Shown in pieces: positions 17,955 through 25,689 of a stretch of DNA of 64,000 bases. The DNA is from Xanthomonas sp. 3793 (lineage in GTDB: Bacteria > Pseudomonadota > Gammaproteobacteria > Xanthomonadales > Xanthomonadaceae), in assembly GCF_024806835.1 (NCBI RefSeq), contig NZ_JANTYU010000006.1, forward strand, positions 186,001 to 250,000, written 5' to 3'. The notes under the pieces were generated by a model that had not been told where the DNA came from, ran no database searches, and saw only the letters and a list, made by a program, of their open reading frames with translations. The translations under genes and the position numbers were made by a program. Numbering within the stretch: position 1 is the first letter of the stretch; the number at the start of each line of letters is the position of its first letter.

Positions 17955-19880
17955 TCAGCTGCCGCCGCGTTCGTGCCAGGCAAGAAATCCGCCGGTCTGC
18001 AAGCCGAACACCAGCATCTGCAGATAGGTTTCGCGTCTGGATTCGGCCGCCTGCGCATCGCGCGGCCAGTCGTCCATCAACGCCTGCAGGCGTGGCAGGT
18101 CGAGCACGCGGCGTGCCAGCGCCGAATCGCGTAGTGCATGGAGTTGCGCCTGCATGGCCGCGCGCTGTGCGGTGATATGCGCGAACCAGTCGCCATGCTG
18201 CACGCCGACTTGCCGGTTGGCGAAGATTTCCGGCGGAGCGCCACGTGCGGCCAGCAAGCGTCGCGGCAACGAGCGGGTGACACCATCGCGCAGGAACTGG
18301 TCCAGCGGCAGGCTGCCGAAGAACTCGATGACGCGCCGGTCGGCGAGCGGCATGCGGAAATCAACGCCGGAGATCGCCCGCAGCGTGCCCCAGCCATCCA
18401 TCGCCGCTGCGTGGCCGAGCAGCCATTCGCGCAGGGCATGCGCAGAGCGATGGCGCCCGCCGAGTCGGATCCGGTAGCGATCCCGGTCCAGCTGACGGTG
18501 CATGCGAAGCTTGCGTGCCAAATCCGGATGCAACGCCGCGTATTGCATCCAGGGCGCAGCCGGCAAGCCGTGCCAATACCGCAGCGCCGCAATCGGTGCA
18601 AAGGGGCGCAAGACAAACCGCTGCAGCGCTTTACGCGAACTCAACCCCTGATTGCGGGCAAGCGCGCGCGTCTGCGTCAGCAGCGTGCGCCACTGGCGAG
18701 CGCATAGCAGTTCGGGCAGACGCACCAGACCGTCGTAACTGAAGAAGGCGTTCCCCATCTCGCCTCCGAGCAACACATTTCCGCCGCGCGCGTGCAGGAA
18801 TCGGTCCAGCGGAAAGAACCAGGCCATGTTCAAGGGCGAGCGCATCGGTTGACCATTGACCTGCCACCAGCGTTCGGCGTCGTACTCACCCCAGTCGCCG
18901 TCATCGTCGCCGACCATGTGCCAATCGATCCCCGGATGGCTGGCGGCCAGAAGACGGGCGCGCGGAGATTCGTCGTAATAGTGGGTGGCGTTCGCCGCCG
19001 CCGTGGTTGCTTGCGGCACCCGCGTGAGGGTGAGCAATGGGACCGGCGCCGATTGTCGCGCGGCCGAGAGCACGACCGAACCGCTGTCGAGTCCGCCGGT
19101 GAGGCAGGCCGCTGCCGGCTTGCTGGCGCGCAAGGCATCGGCGACCGCGCGATCAAGCACGTCGGCCGCGGCGGCCTCCACATCGGCATCGCTGCCCAAC
19201 TGCAGCGAGCCTGCCTCAGGCAGAAACCACCAGCGCTCGGTGCAGGTCGCCTCCGGTGTCAGTTGCATGGCATGCCCGGCAGGCACCCGGTCGATCGCGC
19301 GGTAGACCGTGCGCTGCGGCCGGCTGCGGTCCATCACGAGCTGGTCGGCCAAACTCTGCTCGTCCAGGTCCCTGGGAACACCGGGCAGCGTCAGCAAGGC
19401 CGGCAATCGGGTCGAGAAGGCGATCAGGCGTGTTCCACGGTGTACGAACAGCGACCGCTGGCCGACCGGATCGCGCGCCAGCAACAGCCGACGTTGGTCC
19501 GGTCGATACAGTGCCAGTGCGTAGCTGCCGTGCAGCCGCGGTAACGCGGCCGTATCCCAGCGTTGCAAAGCCTCGAGCAACAACTCGCCGTCCGGCTGCG
19601 CGGGCAAGGTCGACCAGCCCAGCGCGTGTACGAGCTCGCTACGCGCTACTAGCGAACTGTCGGCGACCAGTAACGCCCCGGATGCGCCGATACGAGGCAA
19701 CCTTTCATCATCGTCTTCGGGAGTGAATACATGCTGGCGATGCACCACTGCAAACTCGCCCGCGTTCCAGATTCTCGCAGGGCCAATGCCACGTGCTTCC
19801 AGCGCATTCCCCAGTCGCTGGATTGCGTCCGGTTCGACCGGGCGGCCATCCAGATGCCAGATACCGGCAAAATCGCTCAT
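17955..19880 (-). CDS. lasso macrolactam synthetase (asparagine synthase-like C/B protein)
   Basis: 641 aa from ATG 19880. It has the two-domain asparagine synthase fold, but the second residue is Ser (MSDFAG) instead of the glutaminase nucleophile Cys. This is the state expected of lasso cyclases, which activate a core Asp or Glu as an AMP ester and close the ring with the core N-terminus. The PP-loop is at residues 260-267 (LTGGLDSG). A GEMGNAFFSYDG segment corresponds to the second ATP-site motif. It lies 41 bp downstream of the precursor on the same strand. Confidence 0.92.
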   Translation of the reverse strand: MSDFAGIWHLDGRPVEPDAIQRLGNALEARGIGPARIWNAGEFAVVHRQHVFTPEDDDERLPRIGASGALLVADSSLVARSELVHALGWSTLPAQPDGELLLEALQRWDTAALPRLHGSYALALYRPDQRRLLLARDPVGQRSLFVHRGTRLIAFSTRLPALLTLPGVPRDLDEQSLADQLVMDRSRPQRTVYRAIDRVPAGHAMQLTPEATCTERWWFLPEAGSLQLGSDADVEAAAADVLDRAVADALRASKPAAACLTGGLDSGSVVLSAARQSAPVPLLTLTRVPQATTAAANATHYYDESPRARLLAASHPGIDWHMVGDDDGDWGEYDAERWWQVNGQPMRSPLNMAWFFPLDRFLHARGGNVLLGGEMGNAFFSYDGLVRLPELLCARQWRTLLTQTRALARNQGLSSRKALQRFVLRPFAPIAALRYWHGLPAAPWMQYAALHPDLARKLRMHRQLDRDRYRIRLGGRHRSAHALREWLLGHAAAMDGWGTLRAISGVDFRMPLADRRVIEFFGSLPLDQFLRDGVTRSLPRRLLAARGAPPEIFANRQVGVQHGDWFAHITAQRAAMQAQLHALRDSALARRVLDLPRLQALMDDWPRDAQAAESRRETYLQMLVFGLQTGGFLAWHERGGS

Positions 19881-19921
19881 CGATCTCCCGATCGGCCCGC
19901 ATGGTGTCGGGCCAGATGGTC

Positions 19922-20077
19922 TCAGGAGCCGGTGGTCGGACCTAGGCCATCGTTGCCGGTGGTCGCGTTGTTGGCGGTCTCGTCGATGGAGAGGAACGAC
20001 ACCACTGGCGTGGACCACACCTTATGGCCTGGCTGCGGGGTGAGCCGGTCGGAAACTGCCGATTCGTTGGCGTTCAT
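19922..20077 (-). CDS. lasso peptide precursor
   Basis: 51 aa. The leader ends in an aromatic-xx-Pro element (WSTP, residues 21-24, equivalent to the YxxP recognised by B1) and has Thr34, the usual -2 Thr. Cleavage after Ala35 gives the 16-residue core NNATTGNDGLGPTTGS, with Asp at core position 8, so an Asn1-Asp8 eight-residue ring is predicted. The core ends in Ser, the residue phosphorylated in paeninodin, and a matching kinase gene lies nearby. Asn as ring residue 1 is unusual. The RBS GAGGA lies about 7 nt before ATG 20077. Confidence 0.82.
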   Translation of the reverse strand: MNANESAVSDRLTPQPGHKVWSTPVVSFLSIDETANNATTGNDGLGPTTGS

Positions 20078-20131
20078 ACGATGTCCTCGCGCAGAGAGCC
20101 GCAGCGGCTGCTGCGGGGATGCATGCTTCGT

Positions 20132-20160
20132 ATCATAAGCTGCATCACCATGCACGTCAC
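20132..20160 (-). promoter_or_regulatory. predicted sigma70 promoter of the lasso precursor gene
   Basis: On the minus strand, GTGACG (20160-20155) and TATGAT (20137-20132) are separated by exactly 17 bp. Transcription would start near 20125, leaving a leader of about 48 nt to ATG 20077. It lies inside the 182-bp divergent region between the precursor and the methyltransferase gene. Confidence 0.5.
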
Positions 20161-20259
20161 GGCCACCTGTCACCAAGTCCAGCACGTCGCCGACGGCTGC
20201 GTTTTCTTTGCGCGGCGCTGCAGAGATGATCAACGCCGGATTTGCCAGGGAGTGCCTAC

Positions 20260-21000
20260 ATGAGCTCGCCACGGATACCCTGGCATCGTCTGCTGAGCCG
20301 GACCGGCCTGCGATTGCTGTATCGAGCGGCGCGCAACCGCGAAGGCAGGGGGTACGCCCGGCTGCAGCTCACGGCGCAGGCGCCCCTGTTCCAGGACTAT
20401 GGCACCACGTCGTTGGATCGCTACCCGGCGCTGTTTAGCTACGTGCAGGGCGCGCTCGCCGGAACGAGCGCACCGCGGTTGCTGTCCTTCGGTTGCTCGA
20501 CGGGCGAAGAAGTGATCAGCCTGCGCCATTACTTTCCGGATGCCGAGATCACCGGGCTGGATATCCACCCCGGCCACATCGCGCTTTGCCGACAGTGGCT
20601 TGGGACGCACCCGGATGCCGGCCTGCGGTTCGCCGTGGCCGGCAGTACGGCGGGAGAGGGCGAGGCGGGCTATGACGCCATCTTCTGTCTCGCGGTTCTG
20701 CGCCGCGGCGACCTTGCGCGGCACCGCGGCGCAAGGTGCGATCACCTGATCCGGTTCGGGGACGTGGAGGCTCAGCTGCAGGACTTCGCCCGTTGTCTGC
20801 GTCCAGGCGGGTTGCTGGTGTTGCGCCACGCCAATTTCCGTCTACGCGATACCCAGGCGGCGCGTTGGTTCGAACCGGTACTGAGCATGCCGACACCGGC
20901 GCGCGCGGACACGCCGCTGTTCGGCCCCGACAACCGACGCCTGCCGGTACAGTCTGACGACCAGGCCGTGTTCCGCCGCCTTGCGGTTCCCCGCGATTGA
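20260..21000 (+). CDS. class I SAM methyltransferase divergent from the lasso precursor
   Basis: 246 aa from ATG 20260, preceded by AGGGA. The SAM motif is LLSFGCSTGEEVISL, with DAEITGLDIHPGHI as the acidic strand end and LRPGGLLVLRHANF after it, a class I methyltransferase. The first gene of the plus-strand arm, it is 80 bp from the B1 gene. Lasso-associated methyltransferases are known to esterify C-termini, but this one lacks recognisable features of that group. Methylation of the peptide is therefore an inference from position only, and a host small-molecule substrate is equally possible. Confidence 0.65.
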   Translation: MSSPRIPWHRLLSRTGLRLLYRAARNREGRGYARLQLTAQAPLFQDYGTTSLDRYPALFSYVQGALAGTSAPRLLSFGCSTGEEVISLRHYFPDAEITGLDIHPGHIALCRQWLGTHPDAGLRFAVAGSTAGEGEAGYDAIFCLAVLRRGDLARHRGARCDHLIRFGDVEAQLQDFARCLRPGGLLVLRHANFRLRDTQAARWFEPVLSMPTPARADTPLFGPDNRRLPVQSDDQAVFRRLAVPRD

Positions 21001-21080
21001 GTGTCCGTCGAAGCCGCGCCGGCTTTCCAGTCACCGCGCTTCCCAGGTAAGGTTTGGTTTCCCATGCTATCGGCCCTGTC

Positions 21081-21362
21081 ATGCGCATCGCTCCGACGAC
21101 TCTGATTGCACAAGCCCCGGGGTGTCTTGCCGCCGAAATGGGCGAAGAACTGGTGATCATGAGTACCGAGCGCGGCCTGTACTTGTCGCTGGATCCGGTT
21201 GGCAAGGATGTCTGGACGCAGATTGCCTCGCCAAGCACCCTCGGCGATCTGTGCGATCGGCTCAGCGCGGAATACGCCACGGCCAGATCCATCATCGAAG
21301 CAGACGTCATCGCGCTGCTGGAAACGTTGCACGGCGCCGGTGCGGTCGAGATCCGCACTTGA
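21081..21362 (+). CDS. lasso peptide B1 protein (PqqD-like leader recognition element)
   Basis: 93 aa, the expected size for a stand-alone RiPP recognition element. The pattern ELVIMSTERGLYLSLDPVGKDVW followed by a helix-rich C-terminus is PqqD/B1-like (winged-helix). B1 binds the precursor leader and presents it to B2 and the synthetase. The aromatic-xx-Pro motif in the leader is its expected ligand. An upstream start at 21054 exists, but ATG 21081 gives the usual length. It overlaps the kinase start. Confidence 0.85.
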   Translation: MRIAPTTLIAQAPGCLAAEMGEELVIMSTERGLYLSLDPVGKDVWTQIASPSTLGDLCDRLSAEYATARSIIEADVIALLETLHGAGAVEIRT

Positions 21363-22312
21363 TCCAGGGCCACTCCTGCGCAGCGGTGTCTGCCTCCGGG
21401 CAGATCCAGCACGACTATTTGCTGTGTGGCTGGCGGGTCCGCAGCACGTTGGCACTTCCCGAGCTCGCGCCCTGGTCGGGAACCAATCTGGCGGACGACA
21501 GAGATGGCGTGGATGTGACCATCGAGGAGGCGCCGGTGCCTGAGCGACTCGATCCGGCCCAGCCGCCCGGGTCGTGGTTCGAGGTCGGTCGCGACGGTTC
21601 GGTGCTGCTGCAGATTCCCGAGCTGGTCCGCCTCCACGTGCAGGCAGGCCGATCGATCTGTGTGCAGCGTTTGAACGCGCACGATGAGGGGTGGCGGCTG
21701 TTCTTGCTGGGATCGGCGCTGGGCTATCTGTCCCTGCAACGCGGACTGTTTCCGCTGCATGCGGCGTGCGTGCGCGTCGGCGGGAAGACCGTGGCCATCG
21801 CCGGCCATAGTGGTGCCGGCAAATCCACGCTATCTGCGGCCTTGCTCAAGCGCGGCCATGGTCTACTCAGCGACGATCTGACCGTCCTCCGTTGCGACGA
21901 GCGCAGCATCGAGGTGCTGCCGGCTTTCCCGCGGCTGAAACTGTGGCACGACGCGCTGCATGCTCTGCATATCCCCAGCGACGGCTTGTCGCGGGTGCGT
22001 CTGGGCATGGATAAGTACGATCTGCGCCCGCAGGCGGGGTTCGATGCCACGCCTGCACGGTTGGACGCCATCCTGCTGCTGCAGGACGCGCCGGATCCGC
22101 AGTTGCAACGATGCAATCCCGCAGCCGCGCTGCCTCTGCTGCACGCCAATCTGGCGCGACCGCAGGCCGCCGCGCGCATGGGGCTGCGTGCAACCACATT
22201 CGCGCAGGCGGCGGCGATCGCCCGCCAGGTGCCGACCTGGCGCCTACAGCGGCCGCGCCGTTTCGATGCGCTGGCCGCCACCGCCGAACTCATCGAAAGC
22301 GGCCTGGTGTGA
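21359..22312 (+). CDS. HPr kinase-like lasso peptide kinase
   Basis: 317 aa from TTG 21359, which overlaps the B1 stop as TTGA. A GTG at 21386 is an alternative. The second half has Walker A GHSGAGKST (residues 149-157) and LLSDDLTVL with the Asp pair at 172-173, the HprK catalytic layout, but not the N-terminal domain of true HPr kinases. Lasso kinases such as that of paeninodin phosphorylate the C-terminal Ser of the precursor, and the precursor here ends in Ser. The ATP-dependent reaction is therefore a firm guess. Coupled downstream to the sulfotransferase. Confidence 0.85.
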   Translation: MIQGHSCAAVSASGQIQHDYLLCGWRVRSTLALPELAPWSGTNLADDRDGVDVTIEEAPVPERLDPAQPPGSWFEVGRDGSVLLQIPELVRLHVQAGRSICVQRLNAHDEGWRLFLLGSALGYLSLQRGLFPLHAACVRVGGKTVAIAGHSGAGKSTLSAALLKRGHGLLSDDLTVLRCDERSIEVLPAFPRLKLWHDALHALHIPSDGLSRVRLGMDKYDLRPQAGFDATPARLDAILLLQDAPDPQLQRCNPAAALPLLHANLARPQAAARMGLRATTFAQAAAIARQVPTWRLQRPRRFDALAATAELIESGLV

Positions 22313-23130
22313 ATCGGCGGGGGATCGTCTGGCTCGCGTCCTATCCCAAATCGGGCAACACCTGGGTACGTTGCCTGATCTCCAGCTTGCAGAGCGGCGC
22401 GTCACATGTCGATCTCGCCAACCTTGGGCAGGCGATGCCCAACGCCGCCTCGCGGACCTGGCTTGAACGCTACGTCGAAGTGGATAACGGCGATCTGCTT
22501 CCGGCAGAACTGGAGCACCTGCGTGCCAGCGCCTACCGATGTTGCGCAGCCCAGGGCAGCACCTTGCTCAAGGTGCACGATCGTTACGACGGGCGGCTGT
22601 TCCCGGCAGCGGCGACCCTGGGGACGGTGTATATCGTGCGCGATCCGCGCGACGTCGCGCCGTCGTGGGCCGATCACATGCGCGTCGACGTGGACACCGC
22701 GATCGCGCAGATGGGCGATGCGGACCTGTTCATGAGCCGGGGCTCGGCCGGCTATCAGCCACAGACCCCGCAGCGCTATAGCGCCTGGTCCAGTCACGTG
22801 GTGTCGTGGTTGCAGGAAGCACCGGGGCCCCATCTGTTGCTGCGCTATGAAACCTTGCTTGCACATCCATTGCGCGAAGCGGCGCGGCTGGCCGCCTTCC
22901 TCGGCCTGCCCACTGCCCCTGCACAGATCGCACGTGCTGTCGCGGCCTGCCGTTTCGACGTGCTACGCGCCGCTGAAGAACGCGATGGCTTCAGCGAGCG
23001 CCGCCGCGGCCAGCAGCGGTTCTTTCGCCAAGGCCAGGCCGGTGCCTGGCATGCCGCCCTGGATGCCGCACAGGCCGCGCGCTTGCGCGCAGACCATGGT
23101 GTAGTAATGGCCTGGCTGGGCTATCACTAG
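22309..23130 (+). CDS. PAPS-dependent sulfotransferase
   Basis: 273 aa from GTG 22309, which shares bases with the kinase stop (GTGTGA). It has the 5'-phosphosulfate-binding loop SYPKSGNTWVR (residues 11-21) and the 3'-phosphate motif VYIVRDPRDVAPSW near residues 103-116, and also a YETLLAHP segment, all sulfotransferase family features. It transfers sulfate from PAPS to a hydroxyl. Coupling to the kinase and B1 suggests the lasso peptide, one of its Thr/Ser residues, or a tailoring sugar as acceptor. Its stop TAG abuts the stop of the convergent acetyltransferase gene. Confidence 0.85.
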   Translation: MNRRGIVWLASYPKSGNTWVRCLISSLQSGASHVDLANLGQAMPNAASRTWLERYVEVDNGDLLPAELEHLRASAYRCCAAQGSTLLKVHDRYDGRLFPAAATLGTVYIVRDPRDVAPSWADHMRVDVDTAIAQMGDADLFMSRGSAGYQPQTPQRYSAWSSHVVSWLQEAPGPHLLLRYETLLAHPLREAARLAAFLGLPTAPAQIARAVAACRFDVLRAAEERDGFSERRRGQQRFFRQGQAGAWHAALDAAQAARLRADHGVVMAWLGYH

Positions 23131-23655
23131 CTAGCCCTGTGTCGCTGCCGCGGACCACGCCATGCGCCAGCTGGTATCGGTGTCGCCTACTGCCGTGAAG
23201 CCCAGCCTGCGGTAAAGCTCGGCCGCCGGATTGCCTTTGTCGACTTCCAGCAACACGCGCCGGCCTGCTGTCGCGGCCTGATCCTGGACCGCCGCCAGCA
23301 GCGCCGTACCGACGCCACGGTTGCGATGGTCCGGTGACAACAGGATGTCCAGCACGCAGAGATCCCCGGCCGCGCTGTCGCCCAGATAGAGCCGGCCTGC
23401 CAGTCGCTCCCGATCCACCAGCACCAGGAACTGCCGGTGCGCGTAGGCACTGGTGTAGTGGCGCTGCTGCGCGTCGAACTGCTGGTCGAGCAAGACCTGT
23501 TTCGCCGCATCGTCCCACGGCAGCATCGCGAATTCTGCCCAGCGCTGCGCACTGAACAACGTACGCAGCGCCGGCAGGTCCATCGCGCACTCCGGGCGCA
23601 CCGTCATGCCCCGTGCCAGCAATGGCGCAGGGCAGGCGAACTGCGGCGGCATCAT
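23131..23655 (-). CDS. GNAT family N-acetyltransferase
   Basis: 174 aa from ATG 23655, overlapping the upstream tail-collar stop (ATGA). The acetyl-CoA-binding core is visible as LDILLSPDHRNRGVGTALLAAV (the R-x-x-G-x-G/A loop). It is followed by VLLEVDKGNPAAELYRRLGF, the conserved GNAT C-terminal part. It presumably acetylates a small molecule or a protein N-terminus. Its position as the fourth gene of the collar operon hints at modification of those proteins or of a linked product. That is inference. Confidence 0.85.
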   Translation of the reverse strand: MMPPQFACPAPLLARGMTVRPECAMDLPALRTLFSAQRWAEFAMLPWDDAAKQVLLDQQFDAQQRHYTSAYAHRQFLVLVDRERLAGRLYLGDSAAGDLCVLDILLSPDHRNRGVGTALLAAVQDQAATAGRRVLLEVDKGNPAAELYRRLGFTAVGDTDTSWRMAWSAAATQG

Positions 23656-24239
23656 GGCCGGGGCGGGAAGATGCCGTCGGTGGCGCAGATGCAGTAGCGA
23701 AACGTCGCGAACGGCTGGCGATTCTCGTGGGCCTGTGCCGGGGCCGCGGTGGGTGGAAACGGCGCTAGCGCGTTCTGCGCCAATTGCGTGAGCGGCGCGG
23801 TCGAGTTCGGCGCGAAAGCGGCAGTGGTGACAGGTGGCGAAGGGGTCGGGTTGAGCAATCGCGACAGGTAGGCGTTGGCACCCGGTGTACTGGTCGATGC
23901 ACCCGGGGCAGTGCCAGGCGGCATGAACTTGCTGGTGATGGTGTGGGTGTGCGCCGGCAGTTGCATCTGCGAGACCAGCGCAATGCTGTCCGCGCCCTGC
24001 AACTGGCCGATCGTATAGTTGCTCAAGCCCGGCCCCTGACCCTGACCCAGCACGGCCCGACCACGCAGATCGGGCAAGCCGAACGTTGTGCGGTTGTCGC
24101 CGCCGTAGGCGAACCCGATGACCCCGAACAGCGCCTGGTATTGCTGCACGCTGACCGTCTGCCCCATGCAATCGAGCCAGCCTTCCGGCGCGAAATTGTA
24201 GGGAAACGCACGGATTTCACCGATGAAACTGTTGGACAT
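23652..24239 (-). CDS. tail-collar domain protein (MdpB-like), copy 3
   Basis: 195 aa. The N-terminal collar domain carries EIRAFPYNFAPEGWLDCMGQ and GGDNRTTFGLPDLRGR, as in phage tail-collar and microcystin-dependent proteins. The middle is Ala/Pro/Thr-rich, and the C-terminus has the family ending FRYCICATDGIFP. RBS AAAGGAG precedes ATG 24239. No other phage genes are present, so it is a stand-alone bacterial family member rather than prophage. It is co-directional with two paralogues and the acetyltransferase. Function in the cell is not established for these proteins. Confidence 0.85.
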   Translation of the reverse strand: MSNSFIGEIRAFPYNFAPEGWLDCMGQTVSVQQYQALFGVIGFAYGGDNRTTFGLPDLRGRAVLGQGQGPGLSNYTIGQLQGADSIALVSQMQLPAHTHTITSKFMPPGTAPGASTSTPGANAYLSRLLNPTPSPPVTTAAFAPNSTAPLTQLAQNALAPFPPTAAPAQAHENRQPFATFRYCICATDGIFPPRP

Positions 24240-24263
24240 GTCGAACTCCTTTGCGATGGCCGA

Positions 24264-24815
24264 TCACGGCCGATCCGGGAACAACCCGTTCAGGCAGATC
24301 AGGTAGTTCAGCGTCTGTGTCGCCATGCGGTTGTCATGCGCCTGACCGGCGCCGCTGGGGCCCACCGCGTTGGTCGCCAAGGTGTTGACCGCGGGCGCGC
24401 TTCCGCTGGGCGGCGTGAAATACGACGCGTCGCCGTTCTGCGCAATGGCGGGCAACTGGCCGGCCGGTGTCAGTGCAGTGGCTGGTGTGTTGAGTGCCTG
24501 CAAGGTATGCCGGTGCGCGGGCATTTCTGCCAGTTGCAAGGACACCGTCTCGGTGCCCAACTGCTGTGCCAGCACCCGTGCGGTCAATTGCGGTGCCGGT
24601 GCACGCGCCACGCCCTGACCCTGGCCGACCGCCAGCCGGCCGCGCAAATCAGGCAGATTGAACGTGGTTCTGGCATCGCCGCCATACGTAGTGCCGATCA
24701 GCGCGTAGAGCGCCTGGTAATCGTTGATCAATAACTGGCGTCCGTCGCAAAATGCCCAATTCTCGGGCTGGTAGTTGCCGGCGAACACAATGATCTGACC
24801 GGTATAAGCGTCCAT
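24264..24815 (-). CDS. tail-collar domain protein (MdpB-like), copy 2
   Basis: 183 aa, the same architecture as its neighbours: GQIIVFAGNYQPENWAFCDGR and GGDARTTFNLPDLRGR in the collar domain, an AHRHTL motif near the middle and a C-terminal NYLICLNGLFP. RBS AAAAGGAAC precedes ATG 24815. Copies 1-3 differ in the spacer between the collar domain and the C-terminal Cys-containing strand, so they are diverged paralogues rather than recent duplicates. Whether they assemble as trimers, as in tail collars, cannot be seen from sequence. Confidence 0.85.
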   Translation of the reverse strand: MDAYTGQIIVFAGNYQPENWAFCDGRQLLINDYQALYALIGTTYGGDARTTFNLPDLRGRLAVGQGQGVARAPAPQLTARVLAQQLGTETVSLQLAEMPAHRHTLQALNTPATALTPAGQLPAIAQNGDASYFTPPSGSAPAVNTLATNAVGPSGAGQAHDNRMATQTLNYLICLNGLFPDRP

Positions 24816-24839
24816 GATGTTGTTCCTTTTGTCGCCGCG

Positions 24840-25379
24840 TCAGGGGTGCTGCGGATAGAGGCCCATCGTGCAGATGCAGAAATTCAGCACCAGCGACGGC
24901 TGCATGTTGTTGTGCGCGGCGCCTGCACCCTCTTGGCTTACCGAATCGGCGGCCAGCCCCACCAGTGATCCGCTTTGCGCATACAGGGTGTGCGGTGCGG
25001 GGGTCTGGGCGAGCAGTAAGTTGGAGGCAGTCACGACCGCGGCAGTGGTCGCTGGTGCATTGACCGCATTCACGCTATGGGTATGCGGAGGAATCTGCGC
25101 GGCGGTCAGTGCCACACCTTCCAGGCCGCCGTAATTGCCGACGGCATAGGTCACTGTCGGCGTGGTCGATGGATTAATGCCCTGGCTGACCGGGGCGCGG
25201 CCGCGCAGGTCCGGCAGATTGAAGTTGGTCCTGCCGTCGCCGCCGTACTGGGCACCGAGCAGCGACGCCAGCGCCTGGTTGCTCTGGATCGGCAGAGAAC
25301 GGCCGTCGCAAGGTAGCCATCCCCGCGGGGTCCAATCAAACGGAAACAAGCGAATTTCGCCAACATATGCATCTGTCAT
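24840..25379 (-). CDS. tail-collar domain protein (MdpB-like), copy 1
   Basis: 179 aa, first gene of the minus-strand operon. Collar-domain motifs are GWLPCDGRSLPI, GGDGRTNFNLPDLRGRAP and PPHTHSV. The end NFCICTMGLYPQHP is the family C-terminus. RBS AAAGGAG precedes ATG 25379. Upstream lies a 310-bp divergent region with a perfect inverted repeat. The operon (three collar genes plus GNAT) converges on the lasso kinase/sulfotransferase operon and diverges from a nucleotidyltransferase-fold gene often seen in lasso-kinase loci, so a link is plausible. Confidence 0.85.
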   Translation of the reverse strand: MTDAYVGEIRLFPFDWTPRGWLPCDGRSLPIQSNQALASLLGAQYGGDGRTNFNLPDLRGRAPVSQGINPSTTPTVTYAVGNYGGLEGVALTAAQIPPHTHSVNAVNAPATTAAVVTASNLLLAQTPAPHTLYAQSGSLVGLAADSVSQEGAGAAHNNMQPSLVLNFCICTMGLYPQHP

Positions 25380-25417
25380 CCGTGCACTCCTTTGATGTGA
25401 AAACCACGACGACGCAC

Positions 25418-25440
25418 GTCACGCATACGAGATGCGTGAC
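25418..25440. promoter_or_regulatory. perfect inverted repeat in a divergent promoter region
   Basis: GTCACGCAT (25418-25426) and ATGCGTGAC (25432-25440) form a perfect 9-bp inverted repeat around ACGAG. It is in the 310-bp gene-free interval between the first collar gene (start 25379) and the nucleotidyltransferase-fold gene (start 25690). It could be an operator or a stem-loop. No regulator gene sits beside it. I see no clear -35/-10 pair in the interval; a TATGCT at 25485-25490 lacks a good partner. Confidence 0.35.
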
Positions 25441-25689
25441 ACTGCGGATGGGGGCGCCTGCGCAACGGCCGGCGCCGCGAACGCTATGCTATTAATGTGC
25501 AGACGTGCGCCACAGGACGTCTTTGGCGGCACGCCGAAAAAGCCGCTTGTCAGGCACACGACGATGTGGACGGATCAGGACTTGACTCAGTTTCCCCGCA
25601 ATCTGCAGATGCAGAAATGACCCCTGACAGCGAACGTAGCACATGCCGCAGACGCGCTAAGGTGAGCACGTTCACCACTTGCGATTCTC

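Noticed and set aside
19922-20077. Alternative core start at Gly41
   Set aside because: No Asp or Glu would lie at core positions 7-9, so ring closure could not occur in the known way.
23652-25379. Tail-collar genes as a prophage remnant
   Set aside because: No capsid, tail, integrase or attachment-site-like sequence is nearby, and the genes have their own ribosome sites and operon order.
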